Counted from the stretch's first letter, positions 24,836 through 38,478 are shown. The stretch: DNA of 64,000 bases from Hsuehochloa calcarea (GCA_036346395.1 CM070594.1:32893385-32957384), one strand, 5' to 3'. Notes: generated by a model not told the origin, from the letters alone. Program-made: numbers and translations.

Positions 24836-26483
24836 TGAGAGACCATGTGAGAGGTCCTCCATTGTAAGTGATGAGTATTTGACAGCTTGTTGAATGGGTT
24901 GAGAGTTGAGTCTCTCTGTTTGTCTTGTTTACATCTTTGAATCAGGATAATCGGAACTACCGCTGTGTATATAGCAGAAGTTCCGATAATCGGAACTACC
25001 GGCTTTGGAAATAGGATCTTCCGATTAATCTGGGAATTGTGTTCGGTTGAAGTAATCGGAACTTCCGCACCTGGGGTCGCGGTTTGTCCGATAATACTGA
25101 CGTTGAGTATTCCTACGAGGCGAAAATCGAATTGAAAATGCAGGAGTGCGGACGTTAGATAATCGGAAGTTCCGCAATGGTAAGCGCGGAACTTCCGATA
25201 ATCCTGACAAGTGCGGACGTTCCGGAAATCGAAACTTCCGCAATGGTAAGTGCGGAACTTCCGATTGTGTCCAGAACTGTGCAGAGAAGTATAGTTTGTG
25301 ATTTTGAGTTTGTATGAGTTTGAGTCTTGTACAAATGTTGATGCTATGATATTGTGCAATGCTATGTGATGTGTTTTTATGCGTGTTGATTGCGGGACAT
25401 CGAGGCGAAGTCGTGGCGAGACACGAGGTGATCGGACTAAGCGCAGCGGCGTTGAGGTCGAGCGGTCGAGATGTGTCGAAGGCGGCGTGAATCTTAAGGT
25501 GGTTGCGAGTCAAGGACAGCAAGGCGCTGGGAGGCTTCGGAAGGTGCGCAAAGGCGAAGCGGTCTTTTCGCAAAGCGGCACAAGTGGAGGCGGTTCCGTT
25601 CGGGCGTAGCGGGCTTAATGGGTTGGAGGCCCATTAGCCAAGGGCTATAAATAGAGGTGAACCACTGGTGTTAGGGTTAGACTTTGAGAGAGAAAATTAG
25701 GGTTAGCTTTAGCAAAAGAGTTTATTTTACTTTTTGAGAGTTTGTTGAGATGGAGAGGATGAACTGAAATTGTTTAATCATTCCTCTGTGTTTTCCTTTG
25801 TAATCTTTTGATTCCTATCAATGAAACTCTGAGGTTTTGATTCCTTGCTTATGCCTCTTTTTATTCCCTCTCTGTTCATGTTGAATATCTAGGGTTTTGG
25901 TGTATCTTTTGATTCCTCGTATGAGATGGCATGAAACTTCATATCTAGAGTCGTATTGCTATTGCTAATATATCCTCAAAGTTTCATGAGCTAAGAATCT
26001 GCGAATCTTGTCGATTGAAGTTTTTGGTCTTTCTTGCCCCTTCTTCAAGAAATCCGTTTTTGCCTTGATTAATGAATCTTTGTTTGTGATTCTTCTCCAT
26101 GAGGTCAAGATGTTGTTTAGGATGATGTCCTGTGAAACTTGACCTGAGAAGAGCATTCAAGATTTAGTATTTGGATTTTAGGAAAAACCAAGCGCCTTTG
26201 TTCTTGGTCGGAACAATCGGAACTTCCGATTGTCCACAGTGAGATTATCGCAGCGGAACTTCATGACCGAACCGGAACTACTGGAGTGCGGAACTCACCG
26301 GGTAGAATCAGACTTCCGATTTACGGCGAAACAGTACCAAGCGTGTTTTCGTTCTCTGATTTCGCTTCACTCTTCTTGAGATTTCCAGAAGGCTTTGTAG
26401 GTTTGTTTAAATACAGTAAAGGGGAGATCTTATTTTTAAAGGCACCATTCACCCCCCCCCTTTGTTGCCATTTCGGTCCTTCA
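24836..26483 (+). mobile_element. 3' LTR of the SIRE-like copia element
   Basis: It starts TGAGAGACCATGTGAGAGG at 24836, directly after a purine tract, and appears to end ...GGTCCTTCA at 26483, giving about 1.65 kb. A TATA box (TATAAATA) lies at 25646-25653. The U3 part (24,940-25,270) and the end (26,210-26,330) are filled with repeats of CGGAACTTCCGAT and its complement. Right border by TG...CA rule only; no target duplication can be tested because the 5' end is missing. Confidence 0.7.
25646..25653 (+). promoter_or_regulatory. TATA box of the copia LTR
   Basis: GGCTATAAATAGAGG on the plus strand, downstream of the palindrome-rich U3 part of the LTR. Confidence 0.6.
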
Positions 26484-26726
26484 CGACCTCTCTTGTGTAA
26501 TAACTACCCTTTATTGATGTTATCTTCTGGTTGTTGCTTTGCTTCGGTTCTATGTGAATGAATGGAATTGATGCATGAATTTTGTAAAGAGGTGTGTATA
26601 CTGCATTTCTGGAAAGTATACATGTCTCGAAGACACGGGTTATTTCGTTTGTGATGCTAGGGTCAATTGGTGACTAAGCATTACAAGCCCAATAATCCGG
26701 GGTCCTCACATCTTGTGATCTGCCAT
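26484..26726. other. Short spacer, no gene seen
   Basis: Sequence between the copia LTR and duplicate copy 2. GGGGTCCTCACA at about 26,700 resembles an LTR end word, but nothing else supports another element. Confidence 0.4.
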
Positions 26727-26872
26727 TGTCTTGATGAGCTCACCACAGCCAAGCCTTGTATGATTGCTTGGCTCGGGAATAGGCAAAATGGATTTCTAGT
26801 GTGATGGTTGTTCTATCGGGTGGTGGTGGAGAGGTAGGGGATGGCTGGAGCGTCACCGGCAATGACTTGTAG

Positions 26873-29800
26873 TGTAACAGCCCAAAATTTCAAGTTTGGT
26901 TAAAGTTTAAAATTTATTTGGAATTGTGAAATTTCTGAAATTTTCCTTAAACCATTTTAAGTTAAAATAAATTTATTATCAAATTATATTAACAACTTTA
27001 AGTTGGAACTATTTTATTTAAATCCAGAATAATTCTAGAGACTTCTGTCAATTTTTCTAGAATTTTTGGGATTTATTTGCTATTTTCTAAGCCCTTTTGA
27101 ATTAACCGGATTAAATAAATTAAGAAATCAATTTAAAATCCGAAAATAGTGTCGGGCGAATCCACCTGTATGCGGCCCAAAACTATATGTTTTCAACCCA
27201 TTTGGCCCGCCCCTTACGATCCATCTATTACGGCCGTCGGATTAAATCCGACGGCCGGCCGCTCCCGCTTTCTCCTCGCTCTCTCGCGACGCGACCCGCT
27301 GCCGATCCGTTTCTCGCTTCCACGTGGGCCGCGCTGCGTCTTCCCGCCGCCGTCTCGCGGCCGCCGCCACGACCGCCATTAGCGCGGCGGCCGAGCTCGC
27401 CAACCGCCGCCTCCAACCGCCTCCGCTCCTCCGCGTCCTCGCGACGATCCGCGCCCACCTCGCACGACCCCCACCTCTTGCCCCTTCTCGCGTGCTTGCG
27501 CCACGATCCATAACCGCCGCCGCCACGACCTCCACGTCGCTACGCCACCTCGGACCCCCTCGGCCCCTATAAAAGCAAGCCCCGGGCGCCCCCCTTCTCA
27601 CTCATTCCGCCGCCACCACTCTCTCCCCTCTCTCATTGTGTGCTCGCGGTTGAAGCTTCTTCGCCGCCGACCACCGAAGTTTGGAGTTCCATTTGCGCCG
27701 CCGCCGTAGACGCCGCGCCCTCACCGCCGCCACCAACCGCATCGCCGTGACACCGCGAAGCCAGTGCGCACCTCGCCTTCGCCGGAGGACCCTCGGAGCC
27801 GCCGTCTCGTCGTCACCCGAAGCTCGCCGCCGCTTATCTCTCACCGCCGGCCGCCTCCGTCCTCGTCTCGTCGAGTGGGTGAGAGCCTCGAGTCCGCCAG
27901 CTTCCCCTCCCTCTTTTGCACACACCGGCACCCGCCGCCCGCCAGTATGGCCGGCGACCTTCGATCCCAGCGCGCCCGGCTCTGCCTGCCGTGGCTGCCT
28001 GCAGCGCACCTCGTGGGCGCCACCTCGTCGTCGGGTCCGGCGTGGATCGACGCGTGGCGCCTAAGTCGGCGCCACCTCCTCACCAAGCGCGTGAACTGGG
28101 TCCATGTAAACCGAGCCTATGACACGGTCGGAATTATTTTTAATTTCGGAAAATCGGAAGGCTGACGTCGGTATTGCGCAATAAATGATTTTCTTTAGAA
28201 ATTTAAATCAGAAAATTTCAGAATTAGGATTAAATTTGTAAAATTCATATCTTTTGCATCTTAACCCCAAATTGAGTGATTCAAATTGCTAAAATTCTAG
28301 AAAATTATTACCTAGCTAAATAAAATAAAATAATTTCATTTTGATTTGGTTTTATTTATCTTTTTGAATATAGTTGAATTTCTTTTGATTTGTTGTATTT
28401 TCACGTTTAGACTTCGACGATTCCGGGGATTTGGACCCTACTGAAGATTTAGAATTTCAAGACTTCAACGAAGGCAAGTTACACTTTGACCATGTTGACC
28501 CTAATATTTTAAAGTTATTTATTTCAGTTTCTAAATAATTATTGCATGCATAGTTTTAATCAATTATTTTGCTTCCGTTTTAAATGCTTAGTTATACCAA
28601 TTCTTTTGTATGGCCAATTTGAATGTTGGAAGTCATTCCTTGTCACCCTTAGATAAAATTTATACAAAGTATATATGCTTAGCAAATGCTTAGGTCATGA
28701 TTTGAGTTTTTGGGGAATTTAGCCAAATCAGTTCAATTTGATTTAAAAAGTTTAATCCATGGTATTATCTTACCATGGAGGTGCAGTAAAGATGGTTTTA
28801 ATCAAAATGAAAATGATTTGGACTTGGGCGAACGGAGGAATGGTGGGTGCAAGTTTATGCGGGTTTAATCTGGTTAGGATTAAAGCCCATGGTTTGAATT
28901 GAAAGTCGCCCAAGTCAATTGAGGACCGGCCTTTGGCGCATTTTGCTACGCCTATTCGTACTACCACTTAGTGCGTGTGGGCGAGAACACGGCTTAATAA
29001 TTTGGGATATTCCATAGATATTCGTGCCATGTGTATGAGTGGGTGTCGATTAGGCAATGATCCCACTGGCGCAAGAGGGGCTCCGGAGGATGGTTAGTCA
29101 AAGGAGGCGAAACCTTAGCGGGCATGAGTACTTTGGGGTAGAACATTGTAATGACCTTGTGATAGTTGCTTAGTCGCGCCCGGAGCGTGTAATGGCCGAC
29201 ATGTTAAGCAAAGCTGTCTCGGTGGGTAAAGTTGTACCAACTCTGCGAGTAAAAATCTATTGAATAGCGCGTCATGATTATGGACATGCTAGCAAAGCCA
29301 CTCCGAGTTAGACTTATTTTTGGTTTTAAAAATGTTTTAAGCAGTTGTTTGGAAAATTTATCCTTGTGGAAAAATTGGGCGGTTAGCCATAGGAGGTATC
29401 CTTCATCAGTCAAATATGGAGGTTATCCACATTGAAACTTTGTCATTTCTAAATTTGATTTTAGGTAAGATATAAAAATGGCCTTGAAATTAATATTATT
29501 TAAAATCAAAATGCCATTTTATGCAAATAACCCCGCCATTATCCCTTGACTACTTTATGCATGCATTACCATTCAATATTGGGTGTGACTTGCGTATTTG
29601 TTGTAGTGCTCATTCTTCTTGAATATCTTTATTCAGAGAAGACTTCTACCGGGACGGTGAGGACAAGACGCGTTAAGTGCGCCCAGACGATTACTGTGGC
29701 GAATTGTTACGGCCTACTACTCTTGCTTTACTTCATTTGTGCTATTTACTTAATTATTATTTGGCCATTGGGCCCGTTTGTATCAACTTTGAATTATTCT

Positions 29801-29911
29801 ATTAATGAAATGCGTGATATGTTTGTGATACCATTTTGTAGCGTATGCATTTGGAAATCTGGACTAGTGTATGAACACGGAGGATTCGGGATCCTTCGTT
29901 CGGGTCCGACA
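26873..29911 (+). repeat. Gypsy array LTR 1
   Basis: It opens TGTAACAGCCCAAAATTTC and closes GGGTCCGACA; 3,039 bp. A TATA box (TATAAAA) lies at 27568-27574 within CCCCTATAAAAGC. After it comes a GC-rich leader to about 28,110, then AT-rich sequence. An acidic exon-like frame lies at 28411-28473. The open frames in 27.2-28.1 kb are GC-rich by-products. Confidence 0.93.
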
Positions 29912-29915
29912 AAAG

Positions 29916-29927
29916 TGGTATCGAGCC
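29916..29927 (+). promoter_or_regulatory. Primer binding site, unit A
   Basis: TGGTATCGAGCC, four bases after the LTR end. It matches the start of the initiator-tRNA(Met) type PBS (TGGTATCAGAGC) except for a missing CAG-associated base pair. Confidence 0.8.
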
Positions 29928-30091
29928 ATATCATTGTAGGTCGTAGCCTTAGAAGCTGTCTTAAGGATTTATTTCCAAAAATTAAAACTATTTTGAGTCC
30001 GTCGAGTCCTTCTCAACCCTTCTTTCTAAAAAGCTTCTTGACTTATCTCTTTCTCAAAAGTATAGATGGTGAAAGACCCTTGCTACTTCCC

Positions 30092-30625
30092 ATGGAGTTT
30101 ACATTGGATATTGGGCGAGATTCTTTGGGAGATGATGCAACACCGAGTACCATAAAGGCCGGACTACCAAGGCTCTGAGGCGAGATGGAAGGGCGACCCC
30201 TCGGAGAGTCGAAGTCTTTGCTCTCGCCGACCTTGCGGGGCGCACCCATTTCCACGTTTTCCATGCCCGATCGGACGCGATACCTTCACGATGGCATCGA
30301 GGATCTGCGAGAGAAGCGATCGCCATCTCCGCTATATCTATGACCCCTACTTTCAAGGCACCGGGTTCCATTATCACCATTGTATATTAGACCGAGTTGA
30401 CAGCACTTTCCGCTCGGCCACAGGCGAGATCTTCCCGTGGCGCACCACGTGGACCTAGCAAAGGCCATGGACTATGCATACGGAAACACCCTGGAAGACT
30501 TGGGAAGCGCCCAAGATCGACTACAAGAAGCGGAGGAGAGGTTAAAAGCGCGAGAAGAAGGCGGCTCGCTACAAGGCGGCGAGGCTAGCTCTAGTGAGTT
30601 AGATTATACCCCTAGTACCCCATAG
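30092..30625 (+). pseudogene. Accessory ORF between PBS and gag, unit A (broken)
   Basis: It starts MEFTLDIGRDSLGDDATP at 30092. Further pieces in other frames read SAREAIRHLRYIYDPYFQGT-like wording (about 30,310-30,370). The last piece, 30437-30625, reads VDLAKAMDYAYGNTLEDLG, then a coiled-coil stretch QDRLQEAEERLKAREE, and stops after TPSTP. Unit B has the same ORF with different breaks. No known enzyme domain is recognised. It lies before gag on the same strand, so it could be the first ORF of the genomic RNA. Confidence 0.5.
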
Positions 30626-30839
30626 TTGTTTTTCTGTAGTGCGATCATTAGACGAGAATTATGAGCTACCAATTCCTTTGTGGTAGCCATAATTTCTGTT
30701 GAAGAAAAGTATTTAATAAAGAATTTCTTGGAAAATTGTTCTTCGTTTTGAGTGCTTTGTGTGTTCTTGGGCTATTAGAATTTACCCCTTTAGATCTTCC
30801 TCTTCCTTCTAGCTCGTCTAAATCTTGGAGTTCTAGCAG

Positions 30840-31890
30840 ATGGTGACAACTCGCATGCGGCGTGGTAGTGCGAGGACGAGCAACGAGAACATGGATTATC
30901 AGGAGAATCCCGTGCAGCAACCACCACCGCCACCAGCTGGAGGACCGGATTGGCGTCAGATGATGGAGAACCAAAACCACCTGATTAGCCTCCTAGCCCA
31001 GTCCCTCAGCAGCATGCAGAATGTGCAGGCAACAACTCGGACTGCACCACCCCCTCCACCTCCGCAGAGATTTACCATGGCAGAATTCATGCGTATGCGC
31101 CCACCGACTTTCTCCAAAGAAAGACAGAGCCGATGGGCGCCGATGACTGGATCCGTGCTATCGGAAAGAAACTAGATATAGCTCAATGTCTTGATCGTGA
31201 GAGAGTCTGTTCGCTTCTCATCGGCTCAATGGCCCGCATCGAATGGTGGGATAACTTCAACATCGCCCATGCCGATCGCGAGCTATCACTTGGGAGGAGT
31301 TTGTGCGGGCTTTCGCCATGCACATATTCCGCGGGAATAATGACCTTAAAGAAAAGAGAGTTTCACGCGCCGTCAAGGCAACCGCACGGTGGGAGAGTAC
31401 GCATAGGTTCAACCAGCTTGCTCGCTCGCCCAGCAGATGTGGCTAGAGATGAAGAAAGGCGAGGAAAGGTTCATGGAAGGCTGAATGATGAAATCTCCGT
31501 CGGTGATCTCTCTCAGACTACACCGACTTCCGGCAGGTGGTGAACAAAGCTTTTCGCCGGAGGCCAAACATCGGGAGATGGAGAACATGCAAGCGGAGGA
31601 TGGCCGCCCAAAATTCAACTCGGAGGACAACCCAAGCCTCGCCTTGTTCAACCTCCGCCACCCCAGCGTGGAAGATTCCAGTCTTCTACCCATAGAGCCC
31701 CAGCACCGGCACAACGTCCCAACTCCTTTGGTTTCGCAACAATGCACTGCGAGCGGTTTGTGAGAAGAACCGCGTCTTCAACGGCGGGGTGACATGTTTC
31801 CATTGCAATGAGGCGGGCATTATGCCAACAAATGCCCGAAGAGGCGGCGATCGCAACACCGGCTAGACCAACAACGGGAGTTCCAACCAC
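30840..31890 (+). pseudogene. gag remnant, unit A
   Basis: It opens MVTTRMRRGSARTSNENMDY at 30840, followed by a polyproline stretch and FTMAEFMRMRPPTF. It then breaks at about 31,115, where unit B reads SSTEPMDADDWIRAIGKKLD. The DNA for the nucleocapsid zinc knuckle (CFHCNEAG...ANKCPKR) is present at about 31,795-31,850 but one base short. It forms the capsid in active relatives; inactive here. Confidence 0.8.
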
Positions 31891-31959
31891 CAGCGCCACC
31901 TCAAAGCGGCGAACGGTTCACAAAGGGGCGTGTGAACCACGTCCACGCGAGAGGAAGCT

Positions 31960-34900
31960 CAGCGACACCGATGTCGTCCTTGGTACGTTCCTTATTAATT
32001 CGTTACCAGCATCAGTTTTGTTTGATTCCGGAGCTTCGCATTCCTTTGTATCCAATGCTTTTGTGGAAAAAAACGGGTTACTTACGCGCCTCTAGACAAC
32101 CCTATGATAATCCATTCCCGGGTTGAAATGAGAACCAGTTCTTTACGCCGAACCTTACCTTTGAAATATCCGAGTCCCTTCTCGGCGAGACTTGATAGTC
32201 TTGCAATCTCAAGGTCCGGATGTAATACTTGGTATGGGTGGTGGCCAAAAATCAGGGCGAATAGGCGTGCCAATAGGTCTATCATCCTCACCAATGAGCA
32301 AGGAGTCACAGTTGAATTGGGCCCAAGACACATGCTGGGAGGAAGATCTTTTCGACCGGTTTAAAAGAGTGAAGCTTGAAGATATACGATGAGTGCAAGA
32401 TTTTCGGATGTCTTTCTGACGATTTACGGCATGCCACGGATAGGGATATAATGTTCTTAATTGACTTAGTGCCAGGGACCGCTCCAATCTCGAAGCGACC
32501 TTACTGAATGCGGCTAATGAATTGGCGAGAGATGAAGAAACAAATTGAAGAGATTCTGAGCAAAGGGTATATTCAACCAAGTACATCACCTTGGGAGCAC
32601 GGTGCTATTTGTCAAGAAGAAGGACAATAGTATGAGGATGTGTGTGGATTACGATCACTCAATGAGGTGACGATCAAGAATAAGTACCCATTACCGGGAT
32701 TGATGACTGTTCGACCCGGTTGAAAGGAGCAAGTGTTTTCTCGAAGATTGACTTGAGATCCGCTATCACCAATCGAAGATCGGACGAGAAGATGTTCAAG
32801 AGGCGCCTTCACCACTAGATATGGGTATGCGAGTTTGATGAATGTCTTTCGGCTTGACGAACGCATCGCTTATTTCATGAATATGATGAACAAAGTGTTC
32901 ATGGAATTCTTGGATAAGTTTGTGGTTGTCTTCATCGATGACATCCTTATTTATTCAAAGACCGCGAGAAGAGCATGAGAACCATCTCGGGATAATTTTG
33001 GGAAAACTCGAGAGAACCGACTTTATGCCAAATTCAAGCAAGTGCGAATTTTGGCTAAGCCAAGTGGCATTCCTTGGACATATTGTGTCGGCGGGAGGAG
33101 TTGCATAGATCCGACCAAAGTTGAAGCGATAATGGATTGAAACAACCGAAATCATCACGAAGTGAGAAGTTTCCTTGGATTAGTGGGTATTACCGCCGAT
33201 TCATTGAAGGATTCTCCAAAGCAGCAAAACCAATGACACAACTTCGAAGAAGGAGAAGAAATTTGAATGGACAGATACTGTGAGAAAAGTTTCCAAGAGT
33301 GAAGATGAGACTAGTCTCCGCCTGTATTAGTCCCACCAGGAGATCCATAAGGATTTTGTGATTTTCATGACGCATCTCGCTTGAGGACTCGGTTGTGTTT
33401 TGATGCAAGATGGCAAGGTTGTAGCTTATGCATCTCGTCGATTGAGGCCTCATGAAGGAATTACCGACTCATGATCTTGAGTTAGCGCAATTGTGCATGC
33501 TTTGAAGATCTGGCGGCATTATCTCATTGGCAACCATTGTGAGGTTTTCACGGATCATAAGAGTCGAAGTACATCTTCACCCGATCGATCTTAACCTTGA
33601 CTGAGAAGATGGGTGGAATTGATAAAGGATTATGACCTTGGGATTCATTACCATCAGGGCAAAGCAAATGTGGTTGCGGATGCCCTAAGCGAAAGGCGTA
33701 TTGCAACACCATCTTAGTTCAGCGAATCGGCCGAGTTATGCGAAGAATTGAAACATCCGAACTTGGAGATTGTTGATCAAGGGTGCGTGAGCGCTTTGGA
33801 AGTTCAACCAACTCTTGAGCGGATCGAGAGAAGCGGTTAGAAGATGAGGACATCAAAGAAATCAAGAAGAATATGAGAAGAGGCAAAGCGCCGGGCTTTT
33901 ACGAAGATGAGCAAGGAGCAGTGTGGTTTGGAAACCGCATTTGTGTACCCGATCAGCAAGAGTTAAAGGAGTCAATTCTGAAGGAAGCTCATGAATCGCC
34001 ATACTCCATTCATCCCGGGAATACCAAAATGTACCAAGATCTGAAGGAAAAATATTGGTGGAGTCGGTATGAAGCGAGGAATTCTTTGAGTTAAATCGCT
34101 CGTTGTGATGTTTGTCGTGAGTCAAGGCGAGCATCAAAGACCATTGGTTTGCTACAACCGTTACCAATTCCGAGTGGAAGTGGGAGGAAGTTGGTATGGA
34201 TTTCATCACGGACTCCTAGGACCCAATCGGGATGTGACTCCATCGGGTGATAATTGACCGATTGACTAAAGTGGCTCACTTCATCCCGATCAAGACAACA
34301 TACCAAAGTAACAAGTTAGCAGAGTGTACATGGCCAAGGTAGTTTGTCTACGGTGTACCTAAGAAGATTGTGTCAAACAGAGGTTCCAGTTCACCTCTCG
34401 GTTTTGGAAGAGCACAGACGAAGCTTTGGGAACAGACTCAACTTTAGTCTGACCTATCATCCCAGACAGATGGCGGGCGGAACGTGTCAACCAAATTCTT
34501 GAAGATATGCTTCGAGCCTGTGCCATAGATTATGGAAAAAGTTGGGACAAAAATCTACCCTATGCAGAATTCTCATACAATAATAGCTACCAAGCCAGTT
34601 TGCAGATGTCTCCCTTCGAAGCTTTGTATGGTAGGAAATGCGAGAACTCCACTCCTTTGGGATCAAGTAGGAGAGCATCAATTCTTTGGACGAGTTGATC
34701 AAAGAAGCGAAAGCAAAGTTAAAACAATAAAAGAACGCCTAAAGGTGGCACAGACCCGATGAGAAGAGTTATGCGATAATCGTCGGAGGAGTTGATATTT
34801 GAAGTAGGAAATTTTGTCTATCTCGAGTTACTCCCTTAGAGGAGTGAGAAGATTCCAGACAAAAGGAAAACTCGCACCCAGATTTGTAGGACCTTACAAG

Positions 34901-35219
34901 ATTTTGGCAAGAAGAGGTGAAGTTGCATATCAGCTTGAGCTACCAGCATCCTTGTCCGCCGTTCACAATGTCTTTCATGTTTCCCAGCGAAGAAGTGTCT
35001 CGAGTGCCAAGCGAAGAAACAGATTGAAAGCATCGATCTTGGGAAGATCTCACCTATGTGGAACAGCCGATCAAGATTCTCGATGTGGCAGAACGTATTA
35101 CCCGAAGCAAGGTCATCCGTTCATGCAAAGTCCAGTGGAGTAATCACTCCGAAGAAGAAGCCACCTGGGAGCGAGAAGAAGATCTGAAAGCCGATTATCC
35201 CCACCTTTTTCTTGACTAA
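31960..35219 (+). pseudogene. pol remnant, unit A (protease, RT, RNase H, integrase, chromodomain)
   Basis: The protease LFDSGASHSFVSNAFVEKNG is readable at about 32,020. Reverse transcriptase (VVVFIDDILIYSK, about 32,925), RNase H, integrase (PYSIHPGNTKMYQDLKEKYWW, about 34,000) and the chromodomain region (CKVQWSNHSEEEATWERE, about 35,130) are all recognisable. They lie in short pieces of changing frame, with more breaks than unit B although intervening non-coding DNA is nearly identical between units. Many breaks coincide with lost CAG or CTG. Confidence 0.85.
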
Positions 35220-35240
35220 GTCGAATCTCGGGACGAGATT

Positions 35241-35260
35241 CCCTTTAAGGGGGGTAGGTT
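35241..35260 (+). promoter_or_regulatory. Polypurine tract, unit A
   Basis: AAGGGGGGTAGG just before LTR 2, preceded by GGGACGAGATTCC. Primes plus-strand synthesis in active elements. Confidence 0.75.
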
Positions 35261-38200
35261 TGTAACAGCCCAAAATTTCAAGTTTGGTTAAAGTTTAAAA
35301 TTTATTTGGAATTGTGAAATTTCTGAAATTTTCCTTAAACCATTTTAAGTTAAAATAAATTTATTATCAAATTATATTAACAACTTTAAGTTGGAACTAT
35401 TTTATTTAAATCCAGAATAATTCTAGAGACTTCTGTCAATTTTTCTAGAATTTTTGGGATTTATTTGCTATTTTCTAAGCCCTTTTTGAATTAACCGGAT
35501 TAAATAAATTAAGAAATCAATTTAAAATCCGAAAATAGTGTCGGGCGAATCCACCAGTATGCGGCCCAAAACTATTTGTTTTCGGCCCATTTGGCCCACC
35601 CCCTTACGATCCATCTATTTCGGCCGTCGGATTAAAAATCGGCGCCCGGCAACTGCCCGCTCTCTCCTCGCTCTCTCTTGCGCGACCCGCTGCCGATCCG
35701 TTTCTCGCTTCCACGTGGGCGCGCTGCGTCTTCCCCGCCGCCTTCGTCTCCGCGAAGCCGCCGCCCACGACCGCCATTAGCGCGCGCGGCCGAGCTCGCC
35801 AACCGCCGCCTCCAACCGCCTCCGCTCCTCCCGCGTCCTCGCGCACGATCCGCGCCCACCTCCGCACGACCCCACCTCTTGCCCCCTTCTCGCGTGCTTG
35901 CGCCACGATCCATAACCGCCGCCGCCACGACCTCCACGTCGCTCGCCACCTCGGACCCCTCGGCCCCTATAAAGCAAGCCCGGCGCCCCTTCTCACTCAT
36001 TCCGCCGCCACCACTCTCTCCCCTCTCTCGTGTGTGCTCGCGGTTGAAGCTTCTTCGCCGCCGACCACGAAGTTTGGAGTTCCATTTGCGCGCGCCCGTG
36101 AGCGCCGCGCCCTCACCGCCGCCACCAACCGCATCGCCGTGACACCGCGAAGCCAGTGAAGCCGTCGCACCTCGCCTTCGCCGGAGGACCCTCGGAGCCG
36201 CCGTCTCGTCGTCACCCGAAGCTCGCCGCCGCTTATCTCTCACCGCCGCCGCCTCCGTCCTCGTCTCGTCGAGTGGGTGAGAGCCTCGAGTCCGCCGACT
36301 TCCCTCCTCTTTTGCACACGGCACCGCCATGCGCGCCTAAGCGCCGGCGACCTTCGATCCCAGCGCCGTGGCTGGCTCGCCACCGTGGCACAGCCACCTT
36401 GCGCACCTCGTGGCGCCACCTCGGCGTCGGGTCCGGCGTGGATCCGACGCGGCGCCAAGTCGGCGCCACCTCCTCGGTAAAGCGCGTGGCTGGGTCCATG
36501 TAAACCGAGCCTATGACACGTGGGGCCACGGTCGGAATTATTTTTAATTTGGAAAATCGGAAGGTGACGTCGGTATTGCGCAATAAATGATTTTCTTTAG
36601 AAATTTAAATCGAAAATTTCAGAATTAGGATTAAATTTGTAAAATTCATATCTTTTGCATCTTAACTCCAAATTGAGTGATTCAAATTGCTAAAATTCTA
36701 GAAAATTATTATCTAGCTAAATAAAATAAAATAATTTCATTTTGATTTGGTTTTATTTATCTTTTGAATATAGTTGAATTTCTTTTGATTTGTTGTATTT
36801 TCACGTTTAGACTTCGACGATTCCGGGGATTTGGACCCTACTGAAGATTTAGAATTTCAAGACTTCAACGAAGGCAAGTTACACTTTGACCATGTTGACC
36901 CTAATATTTTAAAGTTATTTATTTCAGTTTCTAAATAATTATTGCATGCATAGTTTTAATCAATTATTTTGCTTCCCGTTTTAAATGCTTAGTTATACCA
37001 ATTCTTTTTGTATGGCCAATTTGAATGTTGGAAGTCATTCCCTTGTCACCCTTAGATAAAATTTATACAAAGTATATATGCTTAGCAAATGCTTAGGTCA
37101 TGATTTGAGTTTTTGGGGAATTTAGCCAAATCAGTTCAATTTGATTTAAAAAGTTTAATCCATGGTATTATCTTACCATGGAGGTGCAGTAAAGATGGTT
37201 TTAATCAAAATGAAAATGATTTGGACTTGGGCGAAACGGAGGAATGGTGGGTGCAAGTTTATGCACGGGTTTAATCTGGTTAGGATTAAAGCCCATGGTT
37301 TGAATTGAAAGTCGCCCAAGTCAATTGAGGACCGGCCTTTGAGCGCATTTTGCTACGCCTATTCGTACTACCACTTAGTGCGTGTGGGCGAACACGGCTT
37401 AATAATTTGGGATATTCCATAGATATTCGTGCCATGTGTATGAGTGGGTGTCGATTAGGCAATGATCCCACTGGCGCAAGAGGGGGCTCCCGGAGGATGG
37501 TTAGTCCAAAGGAGGCGAAACCTTAGCGGGCATGAGTACTTTGGGGTAGAACATTGTAACAGCCTTGTGATAGTTGCTTAGTCGCACGCCTTGAAGCGTG
37601 TAATGGCCGACATGTTAAGCAAAGCTGTCTCTCGGTGGGTAAAGTTGTACCAACTCTGCGAGTAAAAATCTATTCGAATAGCGCGTCATGATTATGGACA
37701 TGCTAGCAAAGCCACTCCGAGTTAGACTTATTTTTGGTTTTAAAAATGTTTTAAGCAGTTGTTTTGGAAAATTTATCCTTGTGGAAAAATTGGGCGGTTA
37801 GCCATAGGAGGTATCCTTCACCAGTCAAATATGGAGGTTATCCACATTGAAACTTTGTCATTTCTAAATTTGATTTTAGGTAAGATATAAAAATGGCCTT
37901 GAAATTAATATTATTTAAAATCAAAATGCCATTTTATGCAAATAACCCCGCCATTATCCCTTGACTACTTTATGCATGCATTACCATTCAATATTGGGTG
38001 TGACTTGCGGTATTTGTTGTAGTGCTCATTCTTCTTTGAATATCTTTATTCAGAGAAGACTTCTACCGGGACGGTGAGGACAAGCGTTTAAGGTTGCGCC
38101 CAGACGATTACTGTGGCGAATTGTTACGGCCTACTACTCTTGCTTTACTTCATTTGTGCTATTTACTTAATTATTATTTGGCCATTGGGCGTTTGTATCA

Positions 38201-38324
38201 ACTTTGAATTATTCTATTAATGAAATCGTGATATGTTTGTGATACCATTTTGTAGCGTGGTGTTGGAAATCTGGACTAGTGTATGAACACGGAGGATTCG
38301 GGATCCTTCGTTCCCGGTCAGACA
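35261..38324 (+). repeat. Gypsy array LTR 2 (shared middle LTR)
   Basis: TGTAACAGCC...CAGACA, 3,064 bp, with a polypurine tract on its left and a PBS on its right, so it serves as 3' LTR of unit A and 5' LTR of unit B. The TATA region reads CCCCTATAAAGC at 35968 (one A shorter than in LTR 1 and 3). It shares some variants with LTR 1 (TGCGAGTAAAA) and some with LTR 3 (GTAACAGCCTTG). Confidence 0.93.
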
Positions 38325-38328
38325 AAAG

Positions 38329-38340
38329 TGGTATCGAGCC
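38329..38340 (+). promoter_or_regulatory. Primer binding site, unit B
   Basis: TGGTATCGAGCC, four bases after the end of LTR 2; same form as in unit A. Confidence 0.8.
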
Positions 38341-38478
38341 ATATCATTGTAGGTCGTAGCCTTAGAACCTGTCTTAAGGATTTATTTCCAAAAATTAAAA
38401 CTATTTTGAGTGCATCGAGTCCTTCTCAACCCTTCTTTCTAAAAAGCTTCTTGACTTATCTCTTTCTCAAAAGTATAG

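Noticed and set aside
23420..24838. Possible env-like ORF between copia pol and LTR
   Set aside because: Only short frames of 65-93 codons, without a convincing signal peptide, membrane segment or coiled coil; retained only as SIRE-like spacer.
24940..25270. Short repeated palindromic words that could suggest a CRISPR array
   Set aside because: Spacing is irregular, words vary, there are no unique equal-length spacers, and the context is a plant LTR with a TATA box.
27149..28165. Clusters of open frames in GC-rich LTR parts (also 35.5-36.6 and 43.9-45.0 kb)
   Set aside because: The three LTRs carry the same GC-rich leader with frames shifted between copies; no frame is conserved and no domain is visible.
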